DNA of 64,000 bases, from positions 11,111 to 75,110 of the forward strand of contig JBEKYC010000030.1 in assembly GCA_049511415.1 (NCBI GenBank). The letters run 5' to 3'. The notes below the pieces were generated by a model that was not told the DNA's origin, did not search any database, and saw nothing but the letters and a program-made list of their open reading frames with translations. Every line of letters starts with the position of its first letter. The first letter of the stretch is position 1. Below, piece by piece: positions 41,570 through 49,854 of the stretch. The stretch comes from Bog-159 sp049511415 (GTDB lineage: Bacteria > Acidobacteriota > Terriglobia > Bryobacterales > Bryobacteraceae). Made by a program: the position numbers and the translations under genes.

Positions 41570-41664
41570 GGATTCGCAACGATGAATGGGCACAGGATTA
41601 TCTCTTGGATTTATTGGGCGGCAGATGATTAAACGATAGCCGTCTGAGCGGCACGCCAAAGTTT

Positions 41665-41750
41665 GTGATCGACCAATCCGCCGTGGGTGTTTCCAGCCGC
41701 TCCAATCCCGGCACCTATGCCGGCATCATGGACGACGTGCGCAAGGCCTT
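41665..41750 (+). pseudogene. Fragment of a second uvrA-like gene
   Basis: These 86 bases match 39958-40043 of the UvrA-like gene, encoding VIDQSAVGVSSRSNPGTY. There are five base differences, four of them silent at third positions. That pattern points to the remains of a diverged, once-functional paralogue, not to a recent copy. Nothing else of the gene is visible. Confidence 0.75.
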
Positions 41751-41900
41751 CGTTTGGCTACATGCAGAACAGGCAATTACATAGTGAACTCCTTTCAGTC
41801 CACAAGATCAGCCAGGCTTTTCCTGGCACACCGCGAGTTAGCAAGCGATTCCCCGGCGCGCTAACAGAGTCCATGGCCGTCGGACCTGTGGACCTGGCAA

Positions 41901-43253
41901 TCAGGACAATCGGGGGGCGGGCATGTCGCAGCCGGCTTTGCGCAGAATAAGGCTCGTGGCTCGGCCCTCGGGGCCTGTTTCAAATGTGATCTGTGAGTCA
42001 GACACCCTCACAAAGAAGTTTCTCTCGCCTTCGGCAAAGAGTTCAAACTTAGGCAGGGCCATGGGCTGGCCGGTGGCCTGTGCGAACCCCTGTGCGAAGA
42101 GGCGCTCGCCGTCGCGGGTGATTTCGAAAATCAGGTTCGGCGTTACTTGATAACGGCCGGTGTAATTATCGAGGAGCTTAGGATCAATATGAATCTCGGT
42201 GTGCTGCCTTGGAGGCTCTGGGTTGGCCAGCGGCGCCCTCGGGTTCAGCAGGTGCAGACCGATGTCCTCAACACCACTCGGAGTGGAAGCATTGGACAGT
42301 ACCACGACCCCGATACGCTCCTCAGGATTGTATCCAAGGGTGGAGCAGAAGCCTCCGGTGCGTCCGTTGTGCCCGGCGATCTCCCGGCCGTGAACTGACA
42401 TAATAATCCACCCTAAACCGATCGTTGCCTGGCCCGCGGGGCGGCGAACTTCGAGCATGGCTTTCATGGCGGGCGCGAGAGGCGATTCCTTGTAACCGAG
42501 GAACGCTCCCAGAAACGTCAGCACGTCATTGGCCGAGGAGCGCAGCGCGCCTGCACCGGCAAGCGGCGTGGGAAGGTCCGAGTTGGCGACGGGCGCGAGC
42601 ATCGCGTTGTGACCGGTAGCCATGCGCTGCTTCATGGAGGAAGAGAGCGCAATACCCGTGTCCGGCATGCCGAGCGGTCGCGCGATCCGGCTTCGGATCA
42701 GGCTCTCATAATCCGTTCCGGCGCGGCAAGCAAGCAGGTGGCCGAGCAGCCCCGCGCCCAGGTTTGAATATTCGTATTCGGAACCGGGGTCGCGCGGCAG
42801 TGTGTAGCCGGAAAGGAACCGATACAAATCTTCCATGCTGTAGTCGACCTCTGGCTTGAGGTTGCTGGGAAGGGGTGGAAGCCCGGAGCTGTGCGTGGAA
42901 AGGTCGAGCAGCGTGATGGATTTGCCGCTCCGCTCCGGCATCCTGACATTTTCGGGAAGATATTTGGCCGCTGGATCGTCAAGGGTGACTTCTTTGCGGT
43001 TCACCATGTCCGCCAATACCAGCGACGTGAAGACCTTGGTGACGGATCCAATTTCACAGATCGTATCTCCATCGAGCGTGCGTGGATCGCCGTTGGCGAG
43101 ATTGCCATAGGCGACGACGCGGCGGCCATTCGGTTCGACGACACCCACGACGATGCCGACCGCTTGCTTCTGGTGATCAACGCGTTTTACGAGGATTTCG
43201 CGGATTCCGTCAGTTCCAAGAACTGTAAGTGGTTGGAAGATATTCGGTTTCAT
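41901..43253 (-). CDS. Serine beta-lactamase-fold hydrolase (class C / PBP4* type)
   Basis: A 450-residue protein with the active-site set of the beta-lactamase/transpeptidase-like family. The nucleophile is in EIGSVTKVFTSL (SxxK) near residue 70, YSN in EYEYSNLGAGLLG near 165, and HNGRTGGF (HxG-like) near 300. The C-terminal 100 residues form the extra beta domain common in esterase-like members. It starts at MKPNIFQPLTV (43253) and lacks the signal peptide usual for relatives, so it is either cytosolic or 5'-truncated. It may act as an esterase, D-aminopeptidase or beta-lactamase; substrate unknown. Confidence 0.8.
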   Translation of the reverse strand: MKPNIFQPLTVLGTDGIREILVKRVDHQKQAVGIVVGVVEPNGRRVVAYGNLANGDPRTLDGDTICEIGSVTKVFTSLVLADMVNRKEVTLDDPAAKYLPENVRMPERSGKSITLLDLSTHSSGLPPLPSNLKPEVDYSMEDLYRFLSGYTLPRDPGSEYEYSNLGAGLLGHLLACRAGTDYESLIRSRIARPLGMPDTGIALSSSMKQRMATGHNAMLAPVANSDLPTPLAGAGALRSSANDVLTFLGAFLGYKESPLAPAMKAMLEVRRPAGQATIGLGWIIMSVHGREIAGHNGRTGGFCSTLGYNPEERIGVVVLSNASTPSGVEDIGLHLLNPRAPLANPEPPRQHTEIHIDPKLLDNYTGRYQVTPNLIFEITRDGERLFAQGFAQATGQPMALPKFELFAEGERNFFVRVSDSQITFETGPEGRATSLILRKAGCDMPAPRLS

Positions 43254-43349
43254 AAATTTGAAATAGACTCCACTGCGCCCCAAGACCAAAGGTCGTTTAA
43301 GGAGACACACTTCGGCTATCGCGCCGAACTTTGTTTAAGAGGGTTGGCT

Positions 43350-43430
43350 CTAGCGAGGACGGGCGGAAAGCAGGCAATCCTGAAACGCGCCGATCATCGC
43401 TCTATTGAGCGGATTGAATTCGTATCGCAT
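43350..43430 (-). CDS. 26-residue open frame with a strong ribosome site
   Basis: On the minus strand AAAGGAGG precedes ATG 43430 by about ten bases. The frame encodes MRYEFNPLNRAMIGAFQDCL, then six more residues, and stops at 43350. It lies upstream of the beta-lactamase-fold gene and may be a leader peptide or the start of a truncated gene. No homology known. Confidence 0.3.
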   Translation of the reverse strand: MRYEFNPLNRAMIGAFQDCLLSARPR

Positions 43431-43552
43431 AACGGACGTACCTCCTTTCCTTAGGCTCAGTTAAAGGCTCTCAGAGAATATCATGAGTGCGCCGAACGGA
43501 GCAAGAGTATTTAGATCGCCGAGAAATCCGTTCTACCGCGCAATCCCATTAA

Positions 43553-43848
43553 CAAATCCCGCCAGACAATAACTCCTTCCCCCATCAAGTCCTACCCCGA
43601 ATCCGGCCTGAAGCCGCCGAGCCCCAAATGGTAGCCTGATCGTGGGCAAACCAAACCCAGGCTATTTGAAAGCCGAATACCACGGCGCGAGTCTGAACCC
43701 CCAATCCAGCCCGTTACGAAACGAACCCAATTCCGGTCCCGCAAGCCCAAAAGCGCCCAAATCCGCCCATCCGCAACCGCCCCGAATCTGCCGCTAAATA
43801 CCACACAATCAATTATCTAGCCACCAATTGGGTCTGCTTTTCATTGCG
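43553..43848 (-). repeat. G-rich dispersed repeat, copy C
   Basis: Minus strand: starts AAAAGCAGACCCAATTGG, then GGATGGGCGGATTTGGGC, GGGTTCGTTT, GTGGTATTCGG, CTACCATTTGGGGC, and ends GGAGTTATTGTCTGGCGGG. It covers the full length of the family, joining blocks found separately in copies A (6058) and B (6286). Confidence 0.75.
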
Positions 43849-43849
43849 C

Positions 43850-44200
43850 CCCGCGGATCCTCGGTGCGCGGACCTTCCGCCGTCCAACGAAACCGACATC
43901 CTTGCCGTGGTCCAGAGGACCTTCGCCGGACTGACAATGCTGCCGGATGCCCGCCTGTATTCGGTGCGGCACCAAGCCGACGGCCCGCCGCCACGCCCGG
44001 CGATCTGCTGGAGCGCTTCACGGACGCGCCCAAGGTCTTCGTCCACGGGCGTGTCGCGCAGGTGTGGGGCGCATACGAGTTGCTCGACGGCAAGTTCAGA
44101 CACTGCGGCGTGGATTCGGCCAGTCTTGCGTCTCGCGGACGGATGGAAGATCGGCGCGATCGTCTACGCGGCGGAAACCACCGGGTGTGAGGGCCGGTAA
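43850..44200 (+). pseudogene. Decayed NTF2-like (nuclear transport factor 2 family) gene
   Basis: Pieces in two frames add up to one NTF2-like domain: DILAVVQRTFAGL and LPDARLYSVRHQADG in one, then APKVFVHGRVAQVWGAYELL and FRHCGVDSA in a second, and LRLADGWKIGAIVYAAETTG back in the first. No start codon with ribosome site is seen and at least two frame changes are needed. The order and spacing match the cone-shaped fold of SnoaL/DUF4440-type proteins. It is not functional as written. Confidence 0.6.
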
Positions 44201-44331
44201 GCCGATAGTACTTCCGCGCGAAAGATAATACCGCGTTCCGTGAAATGCTAACCGCGGACTGCTCACTTACTCACTGTACGATATGGCTGCGAGCGGGGGG
44301 CCAAACTCAAAAATCGTACCAGGAGTTTGTC

Positions 44332-46608
44332 ATGCAATCCGTTACCAGTGATCAAATAAATAAGAACGTCATCAGCCGGTTAGCGTCACAGTCCGATGCC
44401 ATCGCGCGCCTGGCTCAGAATAGCGGCGGATTCTCCGCCGTGTTCGCGGCCTTCGAATCCAAGGATCCCAACGCCTTTCGTTGGACTCTGGAACAACTCG
44501 ATTTGATTCCGCATTGCGAAGTAATCTGCGATTGGGTCCGAACCAAGCTTTGCGTGTTGCGCTGCATCGAAGTATGCGGCGCGCCGAGAGAAAAGGTGGA
44601 AGTCCCCGGCTTCGCGCAGTTCGCGCGGGCCATCGTGCGCCTGGCTTCCAACGAAAAACTTTTGCGACGCGTTGTGGATGCGGTTTCCTGCGGCGATGGA
44701 CGCGACTATCGGGCCGCCATCGACGAACTGGGACTGCAGGAGTTCTGTTATCTGCTGTGCCATTGGGTCTGTGAGACGATCTACCTCCCCGTGTGCGAAG
44801 TTGTTTGTATACCGGAATTCGTGCCAGTGGCGGACGCCGTGACCAACATCCGGGCAGCGGCGAAGGTTCTGGAGAGCGTGATAGAGCGGGATCGGACGCT
44901 GGACACCATTGCGGAAGCCGCCGTGGAGTTGAACTGCCTGCGCTTGCAATCCACGCTGAACGCCAGCGGGCTGGCCTCCAATTGCGAGATCCTATGCGGG
45001 GTGATTTGCACCTGGCGTTGCGTGTGGGTGTGCCGCGAGGTGTGCGATTTCCCGACGCCGGTTTTCCCCAGCGGAATCTATGCTGTCGAAGAGGCGCGGA
45101 ATTTCGCGCTGGCTTCGCGGCAACTCGCCGGCCAGCCGCGCGCGTTGGCCGATCTGGTAACGGCCGCGCAAAATCGGAACGCCCAAGCCTATAGCGAAAT
45201 CGTGGCGCGCTTCCGTCTGGAGCCGTACTGCCACCAGCTGTGCGCCTGGCTTTGCTCCGCCATCTGCCACGAATTCTGCATCTGCGTTTGCCCGAATACG
45301 GACTTCAATCCCCTGTTCACCACGGTGGGCGATTTCAATATTTACGCGGATATCGACGGCACAACAGGAAAGACCAACAAGAGCCTGACCCCGACGCTCA
45401 ACATGCCTTGGGGTGGCGGTCCGAACTTCGCGTTCTTCGATCAACTGCAATTGGGCGGATTCTGCCCCAGCACATCGCCCACGTCGTCCGGCACGCAGAT
45501 GCAGTATCGCTTCTTGTACGCCACGGCGGAGACGACTCTGGCAGCCGCCATAACGGCCATCCAGCCTACCCTCACGGTGGCGAGCAGCGCCGGGATTCCG
45601 GCCACGCCATTTACCGTATCAGTCTGCGCGGACGGCGAGTCGGGCGAAACCATGACGGTGACCAAGGTCGTCGGAAATACGTGGACGGTGACCCGGGGCG
45701 TGGACGGGACTACTGGAGCAGCCGCGCCATTGGGCGCCACGCTTTGGATCAACCCGACGCCCATCACCAACAACCTGGTTTATCAGATCCAGGCCGGAAC
45801 CCGGAATATCAATTGGCCCAAGAATGTCGGCGGAATCGCGAGTTCCACCTTGGTTTCGACTGCCCAACCGGTGTACATCGTGCCGTCGCCGGCGCCGGTG
45901 GACGCAGCTCCGCCGGCCCCCACTTCGAGCTGGGCGCTGACCCCGCACTTCATTGGTGTAGACCCGGTCGCCGGCTGGGTACCCGTCGATCTGAACGCCA
46001 CCGGCGGCGGCTTCAGCACGCTCCTGGGCTTCGACACCACCCAACCCGGCGTGGCTCCCGGCGGCGACCCGCTGCCCGGCGCCGCAGTCGCCATCGGTCA
46101 CCCGGGCGGTGTACCGGCAGGGACTGCCGTGCCCGCGGCCAGCCAGCAAGTGGGTGTGGACCTGACCATCATCTTCCAGGCCACCCGCGTAGGCGTTACC
46201 ACCATCGACTATTCCAACTCGTTGTGCAAGATTCACGTCAACAACTGGAGCGAGGTGAATAATCTGTGGTTCCTTCAATTCGCTACCGGCTGCTGCACGC
46301 CGATCAATGATTCGCTCTCCGTGCAGTTCACCGTGGATCACGAGGAGATGGACTCGGGCGCGTGGTCGCTTGCGATCACCAGTTGCAGCCCGTCCGCGCC
46401 CGGAGTTATCACGCCGCCGGATCCGACGACGGGAGTCACTTTCACCGCCGACGGGCGGGGAGCTTCGGGAACCGTCCCGGAGGACACCACAATGTGGTCC
46501 AACTGCTCCTATACGGCGTCCCTCAGCACCAGGCCCGGCCTGACGACGGGACTATACGACTACCAGGGCAATGATAACCTGCTGACCTTCTGCATATGCG
46601 GGCACTAG
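44332..46608 (+). CDS. Cysteine-rich four-repeat protein with phage-tail-like beta module
   Basis: A 758-residue protein starting at ATG 44332 (AGGAG six bases upstream). Residues 1-325 hold four repeats of about 80 residues, each a helical part ending in a dense cysteine motif: CEVICDWVRTKLCVLRCIEV, CYLLCHWVCETIYLPVCEVV, CEILCGVICTWRCVWVCREV and CHQLCAWLCSAICHEFCICV. From about 335 it becomes beta-rich. The section near 405-475 (TLTVASSAGIPATPFTVSVC, then TWTVTRGVDGTTGAAAPLGA) resembles a module common in phage structural proteins. There is no signal peptide. It heads a three-gene run. Cysteine pairs could bind metal or form disulphides; the role is unknown. Confidence 0.7.
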   Translation: MQSVTSDQINKNVISRLASQSDAIARLAQNSGGFSAVFAAFESKDPNAFRWTLEQLDLIPHCEVICDWVRTKLCVLRCIEVCGAPREKVEVPGFAQFARAIVRLASNEKLLRRVVDAVSCGDGRDYRAAIDELGLQEFCYLLCHWVCETIYLPVCEVVCIPEFVPVADAVTNIRAAAKVLESVIERDRTLDTIAEAAVELNCLRLQSTLNASGLASNCEILCGVICTWRCVWVCREVCDFPTPVFPSGIYAVEEARNFALASRQLAGQPRALADLVTAAQNRNAQAYSEIVARFRLEPYCHQLCAWLCSAICHEFCICVCPNTDFNPLFTTVGDFNIYADIDGTTGKTNKSLTPTLNMPWGGGPNFAFFDQLQLGGFCPSTSPTSSGTQMQYRFLYATAETTLAAAITAIQPTLTVASSAGIPATPFTVSVCADGESGETMTVTKVVGNTWTVTRGVDGTTGAAAPLGATLWINPTPITNNLVYQIQAGTRNINWPKNVGGIASSTLVSTAQPVYIVPSPAPVDAAPPAPTSSWALTPHFIGVDPVAGWVPVDLNATGGGFSTLLGFDTTQPGVAPGGDPLPGAAVAIGHPGGVPAGTAVPAASQQVGVDLTIIFQATRVGVTTIDYSNSLCKIHVNNWSEVNNLWFLQFATGCCTPINDSLSVQFTVDHEEMDSGAWSLAITSCSPSAPGVITPPDPTTGVTFTADGRGASGTVPEDTTMWSNCSYTASLSTRPGLTTGLYDYQGNDNLLTFCICGH

Positions 46609-46636
46609 CAGGTTCTCACGGGCAAACAGGCAAAGG

Positions 46637-46957
46637 ATGAGTCCGGCGATGAGTCCTTGGATGTTGCTCGTGCTGGCCGTCCTCGCGAGCTGGCGGATTA
46701 CCCATCTGCTGGCGAACGAGGACGGTCCGGCAGATATGATCGTCCGGCTGCGCGTGCGGCTGGGAAATGGTTTCGTGGGAAGCCTGATGGATTGCTTCCA
46801 GTGCCTGAGCCTGTGGGTGGCGGCCCCGCCGGCTTTTCTGTTATCGCGGCAGCCTCTCACATGGGTGATGTGCTGGCTGGCGATCTCGGGGGGCGCGTGT
46901 CTGCTGGAACGTTTGACGGAGAAGACTACACAAGGAGGCGACGATGTGCTGCGGTAA
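46637..46957 (+). CDS. DUF1360-like small membrane protein
   Basis: A 106-residue protein resembling DUF1360. Hydrophobic helix one is MLLVLAVLASWRITHLLANE, with the conserved TxLLxxEDGP-like turn. A central LMDCFQCLSLWVAAPPAFLL carries the family's CxxC within a membrane segment, and a last helix ends near GGACLLERL. The family occurs in sporulating bacteria and phages. It follows the cysteine-rich gene by 28 bases and overlaps the next gene by 14 bases. Confidence 0.7.
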   Translation: MSPAMSPWMLLVLAVLASWRITHLLANEDGPADMIVRLRVRLGNGFVGSLMDCFQCLSLWVAAPPAFLLSRQPLTWVMCWLAISGGACLLERLTEKTTQGGDDVLR

Positions 46958-47231
46958 TAAGAGAATGGCACTGCGTAACAGTTCGGGAGGGGCGCGGGCT
47001 GCGGCCAGCACGGCGGCTGCGCCATCGAGCGCTTCGGTAGCGCGCGCCGCGATTACGGCGCGGCGATCGTCCGTATCCATGACGCTTCGTTCCACGGAAT
47101 CGTCGGCGGCGCGGGTGAGCGGCCCGGTCACCGGGCGGGTCTACGATTTTGCGGACGGCCAGTCGACTCAGGCGGTGGAACTGAGAGATGCGGTTGCTCT
47201 GATGCGCAGCGGATTGTTTCAGCGGGCTTGA
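46944..47231 (+). CDS. Small MCCG-start protein of the cysteine-rich cluster
   Basis: A 95-residue protein with a strong GGAGG ribosome site. It begins MCCGNKR, continues with an alanine/serine/arginine-rich disordered stretch, and ends with a compact part, VSGPVTGRVYDFADGQSTQA, then VELRDAVALMRSGLFQRA. I recall phage-related small proteins that share the MCCG start and a 'GPxTGxxYxF' segment; that is memory only. The coupling to the DUF1360 gene suggests a shared complex. Confidence 0.6.
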   Translation: MCCGNKRMALRNSSGGARAAASTAAAPSSASVARAAITARRSSVSMTLRSTESSAARVSGPVTGRVYDFADGQSTQAVELRDAVALMRSGLFQRA

Positions 47232-47295
47232 GCGGCGCGTCCGTGCCGGGGCGCGCGAGGCGAAACCGTTATATAGTGGTAGAACCTCAAAATCA

Positions 47296-48594
47296 ATGCC
47301 CAGATCATCCCTGCTGTTGTCCGCGGTAATTGGAACCTGTCTCGCTCAAACCCCGCCGCTCGCATTCACTGGCGCCAGGATCATTCCTATTTCAGGACCG
47401 GAGATCGACCGTGGCGTGCTGGTCGTTTCCGACGGCAAGATCGTGGCGGCGGGCGCGGAAGGCTCCGTGCAAATTCCCGCGAATGCGCGGCGCATCGATG
47501 CCTCCGGCAAGATCGTCATGCCCGGGCTGGTGGATTCGCACAGCCACATCGGCGAACCGGAAGGCGGAGACGGCAGCGCCCCGATACAACCGGACGCGCG
47601 CGTGCTCGACTCCATCAACGTGCTGGACGCGCACATCGAGAAGGCGCGCGCGGGCGGCATCACAACGGCCAATGTAATGCCGGGCTCGGGGCATTTGCTG
47701 AGCGGCCAGACGCTGTACCTGAAACTGCGCAAGGGCAAGACGATCGAGGATCTGCTGATCCATCTGCCGGACGGGCGCATCGCGGGCGGCATGAAGATGG
47801 CGAACGGCACCAACCCGCGGCGGGCCGCGCCTTTCCCGGGGACGCGCGCAAAATCGGCGGCGCTCGACCGCGAGCAGTACATCAAGGCGCAGGAATACCG
47901 GGATAAAATTACGGCGGCCAAAGGCGATCCGGAGAAGATGCCGGCGCGCGATTTGAAGATGGAAGCGCTGGTGGAAGTGCTGGACGGCAAGCGCACGGTG
48001 CAGTTCCACACGCACCGGCACGACGACATCATGACCGTGCTGCGGCTGGCGCAGGAATTCCATTTCCACGTGGTGCTGCACCATGTGAGCGACGGCTGGA
48101 TGGTGGCGGACGAAATCGCCAGGGCGGGCGCGCCGGTGTCGCTGATCGTGATCGACAGTCCGGGCGGGAAGGAAGAAGCCAAAGACGTTTCGCTGACCAC
48201 TGGCGCGGTGCTTGAAAAGGCGGGCGTGCTGGTCGGTTTCCACACCGACGATCCGATCACGGACTCGCGTCTGCTGATGCGCTCGGCGGCGCTGGCGGTG
48301 CGGTCGGGAATGTCGCGCGAGAAGGCGCTGTACGGCCTGACCATGGCGAACGCCAGGATTCTGGGCCTGGAGGCGCGGGTGGGAACGCTGGAGGCGGGGA
48401 AAGACGCGGACTTCGTGATGCTGTCGGGAGATCCGCTGAGCGTCTATACGCACGTGCTGGAGACCTGGATCGAAGGGCAGAAGGTATTCGACCGCGGCGT
48501 GCCGGCGGACCGGCTGGAATCGGTCGGCGGTTATGGCGCGAGTCACGATCAGACGCCCGGCTGGACGGACGACGACGGAGAGAAAGTGCAATGA
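47296..48594 (+). CDS. Secreted amidohydrolase, catalytic-type copy
   Basis: A 432-residue amidohydrolase with a short signal peptide (LLLSAVIGTCLAQ). The metal-site pattern is intact: HSH in MPGLVDSHSHIGEP near residue 88, histidines in FHFHVVLHHVSDGW near 260 and an aspartate in GFHTDDPITD near 315. The C-terminal LEAGKDADFVMLSGDPLSVY is the usual composite beta-sandwich of imidazolonepropionase/prolidase-like enzymes. It likely cleaves dipeptides or cyclic amides in the periplasm. Its stop overlaps the start of the next gene. Confidence 0.85.
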   Translation: MPRSSLLLSAVIGTCLAQTPPLAFTGARIIPISGPEIDRGVLVVSDGKIVAAGAEGSVQIPANARRIDASGKIVMPGLVDSHSHIGEPEGGDGSAPIQPDARVLDSINVLDAHIEKARAGGITTANVMPGSGHLLSGQTLYLKLRKGKTIEDLLIHLPDGRIAGGMKMANGTNPRRAAPFPGTRAKSAALDREQYIKAQEYRDKITAAKGDPEKMPARDLKMEALVEVLDGKRTVQFHTHRHDDIMTVLRLAQEFHFHVVLHHVSDGWMVADEIARAGAPVSLIVIDSPGGKEEAKDVSLTTGAVLEKAGVLVGFHTDDPITDSRLLMRSAALAVRSGMSREKALYGLTMANARILGLEARVGTLEAGKDADFVMLSGDPLSVYTHVLETWIEGQKVFDRGVPADRLESVGGYGASHDQTPGWTDDDGEKVQ

Positions 48595-49823
48595 GAACGC
48601 TCCTGGCTGGCGTACTGGTCTGCGGGGCGGCGTTCGCGCAGAATCTGGTGATCCGCGGCGAGAAAGTCTACACCATGGCGGGCGCGGCGGTGACGGACGG
48701 CATGGTGGTGATTACCAACGGGAAGATTGCCGCGGTGGGTTCGGCATCGCAAGTGAAGGCTCCGGCGGGTTATGAGGTTCTGACGGCCAAAGTGGTGACG
48801 CCGGGGCTGGTGGATGCGCATACAGCCGTGGGGTTGACCGGCTACCTGAACGCGCCGACCGATCAAGATCAACTGGAGACCAGCGCGGCGATCCAACCGG
48901 AACTGCGGGCGGTGGACGCTTACGATCCGCGCGAGAGGCTGATCGAGTGGGTGCGCAGTTTCGGCGTCACGACCATGAATACGGGGCATGCGCCGGGAGC
49001 TTTGATATCCGGGCAATTGATGGTGGTGAAGACGCGCGGCAACACGGTGGAGGCAGCCACCGTGAAGCCGGTGTCAATGGTGGCGGCCAGTTTGGGCGAC
49101 GAGGGGCGGGCGCGGGGCGAGGGCAAGAGTCCGGGCACGCGGGCCAAAGAAATGTCGATGCTGCGCGAGCAGTTTCTGAAAGCTCAAGACTTTCAGAAGA
49201 AACTGGACAAACCGGCCGCCGACAAGGATAAGGATAAGGACAAGCCCGGCAAGCCGCCGGACCGGGATCTGCGGCTGGAGGTATTCGGCCGGATTCTCAA
49301 AGGCGAGCTGCCGTTGCTGGTGACTGCCAATCGGGCGCGCGACATCATGAACGCGCTGCGGCTGGCGCAGGAGTTTCATTTTTCGTTGATTCTGGATGGC
49401 GCGGCGGAAGCGGACCTGGTCATCGACCAGATCAAGGCGGCGGGCGTTCCGGTGATCGTGCATGCAACCATGCAGCGGCACGGCGGCGAGACGGAGAATG
49501 CCAGTTTCGAGACGGCGGCGCATCTGCAGGCGGCCGGGATCGCCTGGGCGCTGCAGAGCGGGTTTGAAGGCTACGTGCCGAAAACGCGCGTGATTCTGTT
49601 TGAAGCCGCGGTGGCGGCGGCCAACGGATTGACGTTCGACCAGGCACTGGCCAGCATCACGATTGATGCCGCCAAGCTGGTCGGGGTGGCGGACCGGGTG
49701 GGATCGCTGGAGGCTGGGAAAGACGGGGATGTGGCAATGTACGATGGCGATCCGTTCGAATACACTTCGCATTGTCTGGCGACGGTGATAGAGGGGCGAG
49801 TGGAGTTTCGGGGACGGCAGTAG
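48591..49823 (+). CDS. Amidohydrolase-like protein lacking metal ligands
   Basis: A 410-residue paralogue of the preceding gene with a signal peptide (LLAGVLVCGAAFAQ). The fold markers remain (VVTPGLVDAHTAVGLTGYLN, IMNALRLAQEFHFSLILDGA, VGSLEAGKDGDVAMYDGDPF). The HxH becomes HTA, the double histidine becomes LILDGA and the HTDDP aspartate motif becomes GFEGYVP. A lysine/aspartate-rich insert (DKDKDKDKPGKPPD) replaces part of the middle. It is probably a non-catalytic partner of the upstream enzyme, with which it is translationally coupled (ATGA). Confidence 0.8.
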   Translation: MRTLLAGVLVCGAAFAQNLVIRGEKVYTMAGAAVTDGMVVITNGKIAAVGSASQVKAPAGYEVLTAKVVTPGLVDAHTAVGLTGYLNAPTDQDQLETSAAIQPELRAVDAYDPRERLIEWVRSFGVTTMNTGHAPGALISGQLMVVKTRGNTVEAATVKPVSMVAASLGDEGRARGEGKSPGTRAKEMSMLREQFLKAQDFQKKLDKPAADKDKDKDKPGKPPDRDLRLEVFGRILKGELPLLVTANRARDIMNALRLAQEFHFSLILDGAAEADLVIDQIKAAGVPVIVHATMQRHGGETENASFETAAHLQAAGIAWALQSGFEGYVPKTRVILFEAAVAAANGLTFDQALASITIDAAKLVGVADRVGSLEAGKDGDVAMYDGDPFEYTSHCLATVIEGRVEFRGRQ

Positions 49824-49854
49824 CCAGCCTGCTTGGGTGAGCCTGCGAGGCGGA

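Noticed and set aside
44332..47231. Calling the cysteine-rich cluster a prophage
   Set aside because: No capsid, portal, terminase or lysis genes lie nearby; only a beta module and small proteins resemble phage parts.
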